64,000 bases of DNA, taken from Aquirufa rosea. Its GTDB lineage: Bacteria > Bacteroidota > Bacteroidia > Cytophagales > Spirosomataceae. This document shows positions 1 to 9,236 of the stretch, piece after piece (within the stretch, counting starts at the first letter, position 1; the number at the start of each line of letters is the position of its first letter). The position numbers and the translations under genes were made by a program. Below the pieces are notes generated by a model, which saw nothing but the letters and a program-made list of their open reading frames with translations, was not told the origin of the DNA and made no database searches. The stretch lies in contig NZ_SDHY01000009.1 of the NCBI RefSeq assembly GCF_004118285.1, positions 26,381 through 90,380 of the forward strand, written 5' to 3'.

Positions 1-1
1 G

Positions 2-1426
2 AACATAGGTATGCACAAAGTGGATATCATGGGAGGTTACTCCTACCAAGATTTCTTGCGAGAAAACACGGATTTAGATAAAAACGTGGCGGGTACAGTG
101 TTCAACAACACTTTCTATAAAACTCAAAACACCTTAGTATCTTTCTATGGTAGAGCCAACTATACCTTGAACGATAAGTACTTGTTAACCTTTACTTTAC
201 GTAATGACGGTTCTTCCCGTTTCTCTCCAGAAAACCGTTGGGGGGTATTCCCAAGTGCGGCAGCTGCTTGGAAGATTTCCGAAGAATTCAAAAATTCAGA
301 AGTAATTTCCGACTTAAAATTACGTTTGGGATGGGGTGTAACTGGTCAGCAAGACGTATTTAGCGACTATCCCTATTTAGCCAGATATACTACTTCCGAA
401 CCGAATGCTCAATATCAATTGGGAAGTACATTCTCTAATACTTTGAGACCAGAAGGTTATGATGCCAACATCAAATGGGAACAAACAACGACTAAAAACA
501 TCGGTTTGGACTTTGGCTTCAAGAAAATTGGTATTACGGGATCCATTGATGTTTACCAAAAAGAAACCAAGGATTTGCTTTCTGTCATTCCAGTACCAGC
601 TGGTTCTAATTTAACCAACCAGATTTTAACGAATGTGGGTAATTTAGAAAACAAAGGGGTGGAAATTTCCTTGAACTTCAACCCGATTCATACCGCGCGA
701 GTTAATTGGGACTTTGGAGTAAATGCGACTTACAATGAGAGCAACATCACTAATTTAACTAAAGTGAAAGACCCAACCTACCAAGGAATCTTAGTAGGAG
801 GAATTTCAGGCGGTGTGGGTAATACCATTCAAATCCACTCATTGGGATATGCGCCTTATACTTTCTTTGTATATCAACAAGTATATGACAAAAGCGGAAA
901 ACCCATTGAAGGTTTATATGTAGACAGAAATGGAGATGGTAAAATTTCATCAGATGACAGATACCGCTACCAGTCTCCGAATTCCAAATATTTCCTTGGT
1001 GCTTCTTCAAATTTAAGCATCGATGATTTCTCTTTTGGATTTGTCTTGAGAGCTAACCTAGGTAACTATATGTACAATAACATCAACTCCAACAATGGAG
1101 TATATCGTGCTGCCACCAATGGTAACAATTTCTTGTCGAACCTGGTACCAAATGTATATGACTCTGGATTTAATAATACCCAGTATTTCTCGGATTATTA
1201 CATCCAAAACGCTTCTTTTTTACGTGTAGACAATATCAACTTCGGATACAATTTAAACAGATTATTGAAGGCTAAAAAGTACAATGCACAATTGTCCTTG
1301 AATGTTCAAAATGCCTTTATCCTGACTAAATACCAAGGTTTAGATCCGGAAGTAGGTGGTGGAATTGACAATAACATGTATCCTAGACCACGTACTATTT
1401 CATTGGGCTTACAAGTGAATTTTTAA
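2..1426 (+). CDS. susC: SusC-like TonB-dependent outer-membrane receptor, C-terminal part (5' end outside window)
   Basis: The reading frame is open from the first bases, so the gene starts before the window; a Met at base 11 is internal. The visible 474 residues are the C-terminal part of the 22-strand barrel of a SusC/RagA receptor, which imports oligosaccharides bound by its SusD lid using TonB energy. Seen: alternating aromatic and polar strands, the family-typical stretch RNDGSSRFSPENRWGVFPS, the late segment FLRVDNINFGYNL, and an end in LQVNF, a terminal aromatic as needed for Bam-dependent barrel insertion. It lies 18 bases before the SusD gene. The two downstream GH13 amylases make starch or maltodextrin the likely substrate, which is inference from context. 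The plug and the CarboxypepD_reg domain cannot be checked. Confidence 0.93.
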   Translation, partial: NIGMHKVDIMGGYSYQDFLRENTDLDKNVAGTVFNNTFYKTQNTLVSFYGRANYTLNDKYLLTFTLRNDGSSRFSPENRWGVFPSAAAAWKISEEFKNSEVISDLKLRLGWGVTGQQDVFSDYPYLARYTTSEPNAQYQLGSTFSNTLRPEGYDANIKWEQTTTKNIGLDFGFKKIGITGSIDVYQKETKDLLSVIPVPAGSNLTNQILTNVGNLENKGVEISLNFNPIHTARVNWDFGVNATYNESNITNLTKVKDPTYQGILVGGISGGVGNTIQIHSLGYAPYTFFVYQQVYDKSGKPIEGLYVDRNGDGKISSDDRYRYQSPNSKYFLGASSNLSIDDFSFGFVLRANLGNYMYNNINSNNGVYRAATNGNNFLSNLVPNVYDSGFNNTQYFSDYYIQNASFLRVDNINFGYNLNRLLKAKKYNAQLSLNVQNAFILTKYQGLDPEVGGGIDNNMYPRPRTISLGLQVNF

Positions 1427-1444
1427 TCGTTAAATCGTACAAAA

Positions 1445-3028
1445 ATGAAATCAAGATATTTAACAATTGCAAAGGGATTAAGCTTAAGTATCCTCTTAAG
1501 TATTATATATTCCTGTACGGGAGATTTGAACAGAGTCCCATTCATCGAGGTTACTTCGGCTACGGTTTTTAAAGACCCAGCCAACTACAAGCCATTATTG
1601 GCCAAATTATATGCAGGTTTAGCTGTTTCTGGCCAACAAGGGCCAGCGGGAAAACCGGATATTTCAGGGATTGACGAGGGTTTTTCTACCTATTTACGTC
1701 AATATTTCAAAGCACAAGAATTACCTACCGACGAAGCAGTGATTGGCTGGAACGATGGTAGCTTACCAAGTTACCATACCATGACATGGACTTCTGGTAA
1801 TGAATTCATCACTGCGATGTACAACCGTATTTATTACCAAATTGGAATTTGTAATGAATACATTCGTGAAACTAGCGATGAGAAATTAGCTTCAAGAGGC
1901 ATTAATGCTCCCGAGATTAAAATGTACCGTGCAGAGGCTAGATTTTTGAGAGCCTTGAGTTATTACCATGCCTTGGATATGTTTGGATCGGTTCCTTTCG
2001 TGACAGAAAAAGATGCTGTAGGTTCTTTCTTACCTAAGCAAATTTCCAAAACTGATTTATTCAATTACATCGAATCAGAATTGAAGGCGATTGAGCCAGA
2101 TTTAGCCGAGCCTAGAAAAAATGAATATGCTAGAGCTGACAAAGCAGCTGCTTGGACCTTGTTAACCAAGCTTTATCTGAATGCAGAAGTTTATATCAAC
2201 GCTGGTAAATATACAGAAGCCATCACGACCGCTAAAAAGGTCATAGGGGCAGGTTATGCCTTAGAGTCTAAATATCAAAACCTATTTTTAGCAGACAACC
2301 ATAAGTCGGCCGAAATCATTTTCCCGATTGCCTTTGATGGTACAAGAACTAAAACCTGGGGGGGTATGACCTTTATAGTGCATGCACCTGTTGGAGGTAA
2401 AATGAATCCAGCCGAATTCGGTATTGGTGGTGGCTGGGGAGGTTTAAGAACCACACAGCAATTTGTGGATCACTTCGATGATAAGAGTGGCAAAACAGAC
2501 ACAAGAGCAATGTTCTTTACGGATGGACAAAACAAAAACGTTGAGGACATTTCTTCCTTTACCGATGGATATGCCATTACAAAATACAAAAACGTAACAT
2601 CTACCGGAGTAAAAGGCTCTGATCCAGAAGGTAATTTCCCTGATACAGACTTCCCGATGTTCCGCTTGGCAGACGTGTATTTGATGTATGCAGAAGCAGT
2701 ATTAAGAGGAGGAGCAGGTGGAGATTTAACAACTGCCTTGCAGTATGTGAATGCTTTGCGCAACCGTGCTTACAATGGTACTCAGGGTAATGTAAGTACC
2801 TTAAATTTAGATTTAATCATCAAGGAAAGAGGAAGAGAGCTATATTGGGAGTGTCACAGAAGAACAGATTTGATTCGCTTCAAAATGTTTACTGGTTCCA
2901 ATTATGTATGGGCTTGGAAAGGCGGCTCAAAAGCAGGCGCTGGCGTTTCAGAAAATTTGAAATTATTCCCAATCCCTTCCTCTGATATCGTAGCCAATCC
3001 GAATTTAGTTCAAAATGCAGGGTATTAA
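1445..3028 (+). CDS. susD: SusD/RagB family starch-binding outer-membrane lipoprotein
   Basis: SusD-like lipoprotein of 527 residues, the substrate-binding lid that pairs with SusC at the cell surface. The N terminus is a lipoprotein signal with lipobox ending IIYSC (Cys24). The TPR-containing SusD core is visible in MYRAEARFLRALSYYHALDMFGSVPFV (split here as MYRAEARFLRALSYYHAL followed by DMFGSVPFV), then RADKAAAWTLLTKLYLNAEVY. The C-terminal block contains FPMFRLADVYLMYAEAVLR and IKERGRELYWECHRRTDLIRF, which are hallmark motifs. The length is usual for the family. The gene follows susC directly, and its end lies 31 bases before the preferred start of the SusE-like gene, consistent with one susCDE transcript. 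Substrate (starch) is inferred from the amylases downstream. Confidence 0.95.
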   Translation: MKSRYLTIAKGLSLSILLSIIYSCTGDLNRVPFIEVTSATVFKDPANYKPLLAKLYAGLAVSGQQGPAGKPDISGIDEGFSTYLRQYFKAQELPTDEAVIGWNDGSLPSYHTMTWTSGNEFITAMYNRIYYQIGICNEYIRETSDEKLASRGINAPEIKMYRAEARFLRALSYYHALDMFGSVPFVTEKDAVGSFLPKQISKTDLFNYIESELKAIEPDLAEPRKNEYARADKAAAWTLLTKLYLNAEVYINAGKYTEAITTAKKVIGAGYALESKYQNLFLADNHKSAEIIFPIAFDGTRTKTWGGMTFIVHAPVGGKMNPAEFGIGGGWGGLRTTQQFVDHFDDKSGKTDTRAMFFTDGQNKNVEDISSFTDGYAITKYKNVTSTGVKGSDPEGNFPDTDFPMFRLADVYLMYAEAVLRGGAGGDLTTALQYVNALRNRAYNGTQGNVSTLNLDLIIKERGRELYWECHRRTDLIRFKMFTGSNYVWAWKGGSKAGAGVSENLKLFPIPSSDIVANPNLVQNAGY

Positions 3029-3059
3029 TCAGGATAATACTAGAAAACATCATAAGATT

Positions 3060-4376
3060 ATGAAAAAATCAATGTTAAAAATATTTTCACTTATCATATT
3101 CAGCCTTGGCTTAATATCCTGTGAAAAAGAATTCATTCAGCCTGTATTAACGGCGTCAACAGGCCCTAGCATCACTTTATCTAAGGCTACGGCAGTTTTA
3201 GTAAAGGAAGAAGTGGCCAATGAAGCTCTTACTGTCAGCTGGCCCAAGCCAGACTACGGTTTTACTGCAGCAGCTAGCTACACCATTTTGATTGATAAAA
3301 AAGGAGGTGATTTTTCGAAGGCTGTGGCTGTATCTGTGGGTGGAGATTTAAAGAAAACCTTCAAAGTAGGTGAATTAAATCCTATTTTATTGCAATTGGG
3401 TCTAAAAGCAGGAGTTGCCTCAGGAGTGGATTTTAAATTACAGTCGGTTATTGGACCTACCACCTCTTTTCTATCCCCTGCGGCTAGTTTTACCGTAACG
3501 CCGTTCTTGGATAAGCTTGACTTAAGCACTAACTGGGGAGTAGTAGGAAGTGCTACACCTGGCGGATGGAATGGTCCAGATTTACCTTTCTACAAAACAG
3601 ACGTGGCGAATGTTTTGGTCGCTTATGTAGATTTAGCGGTGGGTGAAATTAAATTCAGAACTGACAATAAATGGGATTACAATGTGGGAGACGGTGGATC
3701 AGGATCCATCAAGGTGAATGGAGATAATATCAAAGTCAACACCGCTGGCTCTTACAAAATAACCCTCGACTTGACGAAAAACACTTACACCATTATTCCA
3801 TATTCATGGGGAGTGGTAGGTTCTAGCGCACCTAACGGTTGGGGTGGTCCAGATGTACCATTCTGGTACGATCCTGCTACTGATCAGTGGAGAGCCATCG
3901 TAAAATTGGTAAAAGGGGAGATTAAAATCCGTTTCAACAATGATTGGTCGCTAAACTACGGAGATGATGGTGCCAATGGAACTTTAGAGGCAGGTGGTGC
4001 AAACATCGCCATTGGAGCCGACGGCTTCTATCTCATTACCTTTAACCAAAAGGAGTTGAAAGTGAAGATTGAAACTTTCAAAGTTTGGGGTATTGTAGGA
4101 AGTGCTACAGCTGGTGGCTGGGGTGGTCCAGATACTAAATTCAGGCCGGATTTTGGAAATGAAGGTATTTGGTACCTAAATAACATCTCTTTAAGTGTTG
4201 GTGAAATCAAGTTCAGACTAAACGATGACTGGGGAGTAAACTATGGAGATGATGGCGCTAATGGTTCCTTGGAATCAGGAGGTGCAAACATCGCTATTGG
4301 TTCTGCTGGGGTGTACAACGTGAAGCTGGACTTTAGAAATCCTGCTGCGCCAACTTATACTTTGATTAAAAACTAA
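3060..4376 (+). CDS. SusE/SusF-like starch-binding outer-membrane lipoprotein with three tandem domains
   Basis: Predicted surface lipoprotein of 438 residues. I chose ATG 3060 rather than an upstream in-frame ATG at 3015, because from 3060 the protein begins MKKSMLKIFSLIIF and reaches a lipobox LISC at Cys21, whereas the upstream start would add a charged tail and overlap susD. After a SusE-type N-terminal Ig-like domain (about residues 25-150) come three homologous modules starting near residues 159, 250 and 343. Each opens with WG(V/I)VGS and GGW.GPD and includes GEIKFR..(N/D)(K/D)W..NYGD(D/G)G. This is the pattern of SusE/SusF starch-binding modules (aromatic platform plus polar residues). 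It should bind maltooligosaccharides at the surface and has no catalytic domain. It is followed by a long hairpin before the amylase genes. Confidence 0.88.
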   Translation: MKKSMLKIFSLIIFSLGLISCEKEFIQPVLTASTGPSITLSKATAVLVKEEVANEALTVSWPKPDYGFTAAASYTILIDKKGGDFSKAVAVSVGGDLKKTFKVGELNPILLQLGLKAGVASGVDFKLQSVIGPTTSFLSPAASFTVTPFLDKLDLSTNWGVVGSATPGGWNGPDLPFYKTDVANVLVAYVDLAVGEIKFRTDNKWDYNVGDGGSGSIKVNGDNIKVNTAGSYKITLDLTKNTYTIIPYSWGVVGSSAPNGWGGPDVPFWYDPATDQWRAIVKLVKGEIKIRFNNDWSLNYGDDGANGTLEAGGANIAIGADGFYLITFNQKELKVKIETFKVWGIVGSATAGGWGGPDTKFRPDFGNEGIWYLNNISLSVGEIKFRLNDDWGVNYGDDGANGSLESGGANIAIGSAGVYNVKLDFRNPAAPTYTLIKN

Positions 4377-4416
4377 TCAATCTAGCCTTGTTAACTCCAA
4401 TACATCGCTTGGGTTG

Positions 4417-4471
4417 ATTCATTCATTAGGTAGGTCTGTGCTAAAGTTCAGATCTGCCTAATACAATGAAT
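4417..4471 (+). terminator. Long stem-loop after the susCDE genes (terminator or attenuator)
   Basis: ATTAGGTAGGTCTG (4425-4438) pairs with CAGATCTGCCTAAT (4449-4462) around a 10-base loop. The only mismatches are two G-U wobbles in the RNA sense. An outer 7-bp stem (ATTCATT 4417-4423 with AATGAAT 4465-4471) extends it past a small bulge. The U tract is not immediate; a T-rich run follows about 20 bases later (from 4488). It lies between the outer-membrane genes and the amylase genes on the same strand. Either a weak terminator or a structure that protects the susCDE mRNA. Confidence 0.6.
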
Positions 4472-4502
4472 TTCTGCCGCTGGAATTATTTTTTTAGTAT
4501 CA

Positions 4503-4527
4503 TTCAATTATTCGTTAAATAATTGAA
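4503..4527. promoter_or_regulatory. Perfect inverted repeat upstream of the amylase operon
   Basis: TTCAATTATT (4503-4512) and AATAATTGAA (4518-4527) are perfect complements around 5 bases. It lies 54 bases before the amylase start at 4582, a position fit for an operator. No promoter of the TAnnTTTG type was found in this spacer. A regulator is not identifiable in the window. Confidence 0.4.
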
Positions 4528-4581
4528 CTCTCTTTTATTGACTCTAAAAAAGACTCATATCTACTTACCTCCTATTTACAA

Positions 4582-6438
4582 ATGAATCAATTCATGAAAA
4601 ATTTACTATTCTTCCTATTTCTACTAACAAGTTTAAATGGAATTTCCCAAGATAAATCGATTAAAGTAGAACCCATGAACTGGTGGGTGGGCATGAAAAA
4701 CCCCAATCTTCAATTGGTAATACAAGGAGATCAAATTAAAACCGCCCAAGTAAAGTCGCCCAAGGCTGGCTTAAGCATCATTCAGGTTCACCAAGCAGAT
4801 AGTCCCAATTATTTATTTGTGGATGTACGAATAGAAAAATCTGCTAAAGTGGGTATTTATCCAATTCAATTATTCCAACATGGCAAATTAATAGCTAGTA
4901 TCTCCTATGCTTTACAAGCTCGTGAGCCGGGAAGCTCTAGCAGAGAAAGCTATAGCGCCAAAGATGTGATTTATTTAATTACACCCGATAGATTTGCCAA
5001 TGGTGACCCTAGCAACGATGTGCACCCAAGCATGATGGAAAAAGAGATCAATCGCTCTAATATCTATTCCCGGCATGGGGGTGACATTCAAGGCATCATT
5101 GACCGCTTGGATTACCTTAAAAAAATGGGCTACACTGCCATTTGGAATATGCCATTATTAGAAAATGATCAAAAAGTTCAAAGCTACCATGGCTATTCCA
5201 TCACTAATCATTACCAAATAGATCCCCGATTTGGTAGTAATGAGAAATTCAAAGAATTATGTGAAGAAGCAAAAAAAAGAGGGATAAAAGTCATCTCGGA
5301 TATTGTGTTAAACCATATTGGAAGCGGTCATCATTGGATGAAAGACTTACCATTTAAAAATTGGATCAATCACGGTACCCAATTCGTATCTACTAACCAT
5401 CGCAGAGAATCACAACAAGACCCACATTCGTCTAAGGCAGATTTGAAAAGTCAAGTAGATGGCTGGTTTGTGCCTTCGATGCCAGATCTAAATCAAAACA
5501 ATCCCTTTTTGGCCAAATACATCATCCAAAATACGATTTGGTGGATTGAATATGCTGGTTTAGGCGGTTTGCGTATTGACACTTATCCCTATTCGGAAAA
5601 AAAATTCTCCAATGCCTGGACGATGGCCGTGGCACAGGAGTATCCCAACATGAATATGGTGGGCGAAGAATGGTCATTAAACCCCATCATCCCCTCCTAT
5701 TGGCAAAAGGGTAAAATTAATCCAGACGGGTACCGCTCCGGCCTGCCCAGTTTAATGGACTTCCCCCTCCAAAATGCCATTCAGGAAGCTTTAAACGAGC
5801 CAGAATCTTGGAATCAAGGACTCATGAAGATTTATTCGGTGATCTCTAGTGATATCGTTTATGCTGACCCATATAATCTAGTTATCTTCCTAGACAACCA
5901 TGACATGAGTCGTTTTTACACCCAAGTAAAAGAGGACAATGATCTATTTAAAATGGGGCTCTCTTTGATTTGTACTTTAAGAGGTATTCCACAAATTTAT
6001 TACGGAACGGAGCTGAATTTCGCTAATCCCAAAAGCAATGAACATGGGGAAATTAGAAAGGATTTCTTAGGAGGTTGGCCAGGAGATGCGCAAGATGCCG
6101 TGTCTGGGAAACAATTGAAGGCACAAGAAAAAAATACACAAGAATATTTGGCCAAATTACTGAATTGGAGAAAAGGAAATGAGGCGGTTACTCAGGGTAA
6201 AATGATGCATTTCGCGCCAAAAAATGGTATTTATACCTATTTCAGATATACTGAAAAATCCAAGGTCATGGTTATTGTGAACAAAAATGCCCATGAAAGT
6301 CTGATTGACCCTACCTGGTATCGTGAAATTTTACCGGCTCAAGCTAAATTGAAAGATGTAATGAGTGGACAAATTTCTAACTTAGGTAATTCCATCAAGG
6401 TGGCTCCTAAATCTGCATTAATTGTAGAAGTTCTATGA
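4582..6438 (+). CDS. GH13 alpha-amylase family enzyme, SusA/neopullulanase/cyclomaltodextrinase-like
   Basis: Hydrolyses alpha-1,4 (possibly also alpha-1,6) glucans or cyclodextrins, probably in the periplasm. A Sec signal peptide (LLFFLFLLTSLNGISQ) is followed by an N-terminal beta-sandwich of cyclomaltodextrinase type (about residues 25-115), then the GH13 barrel from DVIYLITPDRFANGD. Catalytic residues: nucleophile Asp333 in GLRIDTYP, acid/base Glu362 in VGEEW, and Asp441 in FLDNHDMSRF. The calcium-site Asn region ISDIVLNHIG is also present. A C-terminal beta domain ends the 618 residues. The second in-frame ATG (residue 5, 4594) is an equally good start. The stop overlaps the next gene by 4 bases (ATGA), so the two enzymes are translationally coupled. 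No T9SS domain is present, unlike its partner. Confidence 0.93.
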   Translation: MNQFMKNLLFFLFLLTSLNGISQDKSIKVEPMNWWVGMKNPNLQLVIQGDQIKTAQVKSPKAGLSIIQVHQADSPNYLFVDVRIEKSAKVGIYPIQLFQHGKLIASISYALQAREPGSSSRESYSAKDVIYLITPDRFANGDPSNDVHPSMMEKEINRSNIYSRHGGDIQGIIDRLDYLKKMGYTAIWNMPLLENDQKVQSYHGYSITNHYQIDPRFGSNEKFKELCEEAKKRGIKVISDIVLNHIGSGHHWMKDLPFKNWINHGTQFVSTNHRRESQQDPHSSKADLKSQVDGWFVPSMPDLNQNNPFLAKYIIQNTIWWIEYAGLGGLRIDTYPYSEKKFSNAWTMAVAQEYPNMNMVGEEWSLNPIIPSYWQKGKINPDGYRSGLPSLMDFPLQNAIQEALNEPESWNQGLMKIYSVISSDIVYADPYNLVIFLDNHDMSRFYTQVKEDNDLFKMGLSLICTLRGIPQIYYGTELNFANPKSNEHGEIRKDFLGGWPGDAQDAVSGKQLKAQEKNTQEYLAKLLNWRKGNEAVTQGKMMHFAPKNGIYTYFRYTEKSKVMVIVNKNAHESLIDPTWYREILPAQAKLKDVMSGQISNLGNSIKVAPKSALIVEVL

Positions 6439-9224
6439 AATTGAATTTCAACAAGTTAATTATCTTTTTAAGTTTATTATTCCTAAATGTTAAAGCTCTT
6501 GGTCAGGTTACGACCCAAGAGCTTTTTCCAAATGGGGAAAATGAAATCACCATTATCGTTGACCTAAAAAAGGCCAAGGACTCACGCGCTGTTGGTTTGT
6601 TGGGTAAATCCTCCGACATCTATTTATGGTCAGGTGCAGGTTCTAGCCTCGGCGGAAATGCTTTCCAATACCAACCTAGCGGTCAAAGCAATTTTTCTCT
6701 TCCCTTTGAAAAAGGAAAAATGAATGCCTTAGGAAACGATGTTTGGTCCATTAAACTCACCCCTAGATCTTTTTATTCCGTTCCAAGTGGAACGCCAATT
6801 GCGAAAATTGGCCTTTTAGTAAAAAATGGGGATGGAAAAAGCCAAACTGAGGATTTTGTATTAAACCTCTATTCGGGTCCTCTGGCAGTCAAATGGCTCA
6901 GTCCTAGCGAAAAATTCACACTTACTGAAGTCAATAGTCCCCAGATATTTCGGGCCAAATTCTCTAGCAAAGCTAAAGCCGAACTGCGACAAGGCTCTAC
7001 GATTATTTGGTCACAGGCAAATACAGATTCTCTGCTCTTAAATTATACGATTGGGTCGGAAGCAGGAAAATCCTATCCATTTATCCTAAAATTGGAATCA
7101 GGCAATGTTAGCATAGAAGATACCATCCAGTTATTTACCAAACCACAAGTTAGCATCAAGGAACGACCAGCTGGTATCCAAGACGGCATCACCTATGTAG
7201 GTGACCAGGTGTATTTATCCCTATATGCCCCCTTGAAAACCTTCGTCTATGTGGTAGGTGAATTTTCCAATTGGAAGATAGACCCCAAATATCTGATGTA
7301 CCGTAGCACGGATGAAAATCGGTTTTGGATAGATCTAGGGGCTTTTCCGCCCGGAGTAGAAATCGCTTATCAATACTATATCGATGGTACTTTAACGCTG
7401 GCCGATCCGCTATCAGATAAAATTCTAGATCCCAACAATGACCCTTTTATTAACACAAAGACTTATCCTAATTTAAAAAAATACCCTAGCGGTGCTTCAG
7501 GAATCGTTTCTGTATTTGAAAGTGGTCAAAAGGAGTACCCATGGACCATCAAGAATTTTCTTAGGCCCAAACAAAATAATTTACATATTTACGAATTATT
7601 AATCCGCGATTTTGTGGCGGATAAGCGCTACGCCACCGTGGCAGATTCTTTGCCTTATTTAAAAAGATTAGGCATCAATGCACTGGAATTAATGCCCGTG
7701 ATCGAATTTAGTGGCAACGATTCTTGGGGCTACAATCCCATCTTCTATTATGCGCCAGACAAGGCCTATGGAACTAAAAACGATTTAAAATATTTGATAG
7801 ATAAATGCCATGAAAATGGCATAGCGGTGATTTTGGACATGGTGTTGAATCAGGCCGACTATGAAAATCCCTATGTCAGGATGTATTGGGATGGTAGTAA
7901 ACCGAGTGCCAACAGTCCCTTTTTCAACGTTACTGCCACCCACCCTTTCAGCGTTTTTTACGATTTCAATCACGAGAGTTTACATACCCAATGGTTGGTG
8001 GATAGAGTCTGTCAATACTGGCTGACTGAATTCAAAGTGGATGGCTTTCGATTCGACTTGTCTAAGGGATTCACACAGGTTAATTCAGGTAGCAATACGG
8101 ATCTATGGGGGAAATACGATGCCAGTAGAATCAAAATCTGGAAGCGAATATTCAATAAAATTCGTAGCTATGACCCAACTGCTTATGTGATATTGGAACA
8201 TTTTGCTGAAAATCTGGAGGAGAAAGAATTAGCTGAAAATGGTATGATGCTTTGGGCCAATGCCAAATTTGATATGACCAAAATATTGCAGGCATATACC
8301 AATACCTATGATTGGATATCATACAAATCAAGAGGATTTCCGAAAGCACATTTGGTCAATTACATAGAAAGCCATGACGAAGAGCGTTTGATGGTGGAGC
8401 TGTCAGGTTCAGGTGCCAGAAAGGTATTCAGCGCCACTGAGAAATTGGATCGAATGAAATTGGGGGCCGCCTTGTTTTACCTGATTCCTGGCCCCAAAAT
8501 GATCTGGCAATTTGGAGAATGGGGTTATGATGTTTCCATCAATACCAACGGACGAACGGGTGCTAAACCCCTTCTTTGGAATTATTTACAAGATGCTAAT
8601 CGAGTGAAGTTATTGGGTGTCTACCAACATTTAGCCAACCTGAAATTAAGTAAATCCATCTTCCAAACAGAGGATTTCAGGTTGGACGTGGCCAATGAGG
8701 TCAAGCAAATTAATTTGAGTGAAGGCAATACGCAAGTGATTCTCATCGCCAATACAGGGCCAGAAAGTAAATCCATCCTATTTACATTTCCAATGGCTGG
8801 AAAGTGGTACGATTATTTTACAGGAAAGTCATTTGATGTCACCAACAAAACTTTACCTATCAATCTAGTGAGTGGAGAGTTTCATCTTTTTGTCAATGAG
8901 GCGTGGAATAATAAAAATCTAAATCTGGTACCTTGGGATAGTCCTTCCTTCCAAATCTTAAGCACCACTATGGAAATGGAAAACTCTTTTCAAGTTTATC
9001 CCAATCCAGCCAAAGACATCATCCTTCTTTCTTGGAAAGCCGGAAATCAATCAGAGCAAGAGCTTAGTGTCATAGATCTGTTGGGACGATTGGTTTACAG
9101 TGCCGTCATCCCACAAATCCCCAATGCTCAAAATGAGTTGAACCTAAGTCAAATGATTTCACTGACGCCTGGTCTATACATAATTCAAATGGGAAATGCC
9201 ATCCGAAAATTAAGGGTGGAATAA
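6435..9224 (+). CDS. GH13 alpha-amylase family enzyme with T9SS C-terminal sorting domain
   Basis: A 929-residue secreted glucan hydrolase. Domains in order: signal peptide to about residue 23; N-terminal beta domain (25-150); a second beta domain (150-235); a CBM48/E-set-like module (about 240-340, VGEFSNWKIDP); a GH13 barrel with Asp541 in GFRFDLSKGF, Glu588 in ILEHFAEN and Asp648 in ESHDEERL; a C-terminal beta domain; and a type A T9SS sorting domain from about residue 850 (FQVYPNPAKDIILLSW to LRVE). The sorting signal means export to, or anchoring on, the cell surface by the gliding-associated secretion system. With the periplasmic enzyme upstream this gives a two-step scheme: surface cutting, SusCD import, periplasmic trimming. 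Subfamily (amylase, pullulanase or branching-type) is not decided from motifs alone. Confidence 0.92.
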   Translation: MKLNFNKLIIFLSLLFLNVKALGQVTTQELFPNGENEITIIVDLKKAKDSRAVGLLGKSSDIYLWSGAGSSLGGNAFQYQPSGQSNFSLPFEKGKMNALGNDVWSIKLTPRSFYSVPSGTPIAKIGLLVKNGDGKSQTEDFVLNLYSGPLAVKWLSPSEKFTLTEVNSPQIFRAKFSSKAKAELRQGSTIIWSQANTDSLLLNYTIGSEAGKSYPFILKLESGNVSIEDTIQLFTKPQVSIKERPAGIQDGITYVGDQVYLSLYAPLKTFVYVVGEFSNWKIDPKYLMYRSTDENRFWIDLGAFPPGVEIAYQYYIDGTLTLADPLSDKILDPNNDPFINTKTYPNLKKYPSGASGIVSVFESGQKEYPWTIKNFLRPKQNNLHIYELLIRDFVADKRYATVADSLPYLKRLGINALELMPVIEFSGNDSWGYNPIFYYAPDKAYGTKNDLKYLIDKCHENGIAVILDMVLNQADYENPYVRMYWDGSKPSANSPFFNVTATHPFSVFYDFNHESLHTQWLVDRVCQYWLTEFKVDGFRFDLSKGFTQVNSGSNTDLWGKYDASRIKIWKRIFNKIRSYDPTAYVILEHFAENLEEKELAENGMMLWANAKFDMTKILQAYTNTYDWISYKSRGFPKAHLVNYIESHDEERLMVELSGSGARKVFSATEKLDRMKLGAALFYLIPGPKMIWQFGEWGYDVSINTNGRTGAKPLLWNYLQDANRVKLLGVYQHLANLKLSKSIFQTEDFRLDVANEVKQINLSEGNTQVILIANTGPESKSILFTFPMAGKWYDYFTGKSFDVTNKTLPINLVSGEFHLFVNEAWNNKNLNLVPWDSPSFQILSTTMEMENSFQVYPNPAKDIILLSWKAGNQSEQELSVIDLLGRLVYSAVIPQIPNAQNELNLSQMISLTPGLYIIQMGNAIRKLRVE

Positions 9225-9236
9225 ATCCATTGTTAA

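Noticed and set aside
3015..3059. Earlier in-frame ATG for the SusE-like gene
   Set aside because: It would overlap the susD 3' end and place a charged tail before the lipoprotein signal; 3060 gives a proper lipobox.
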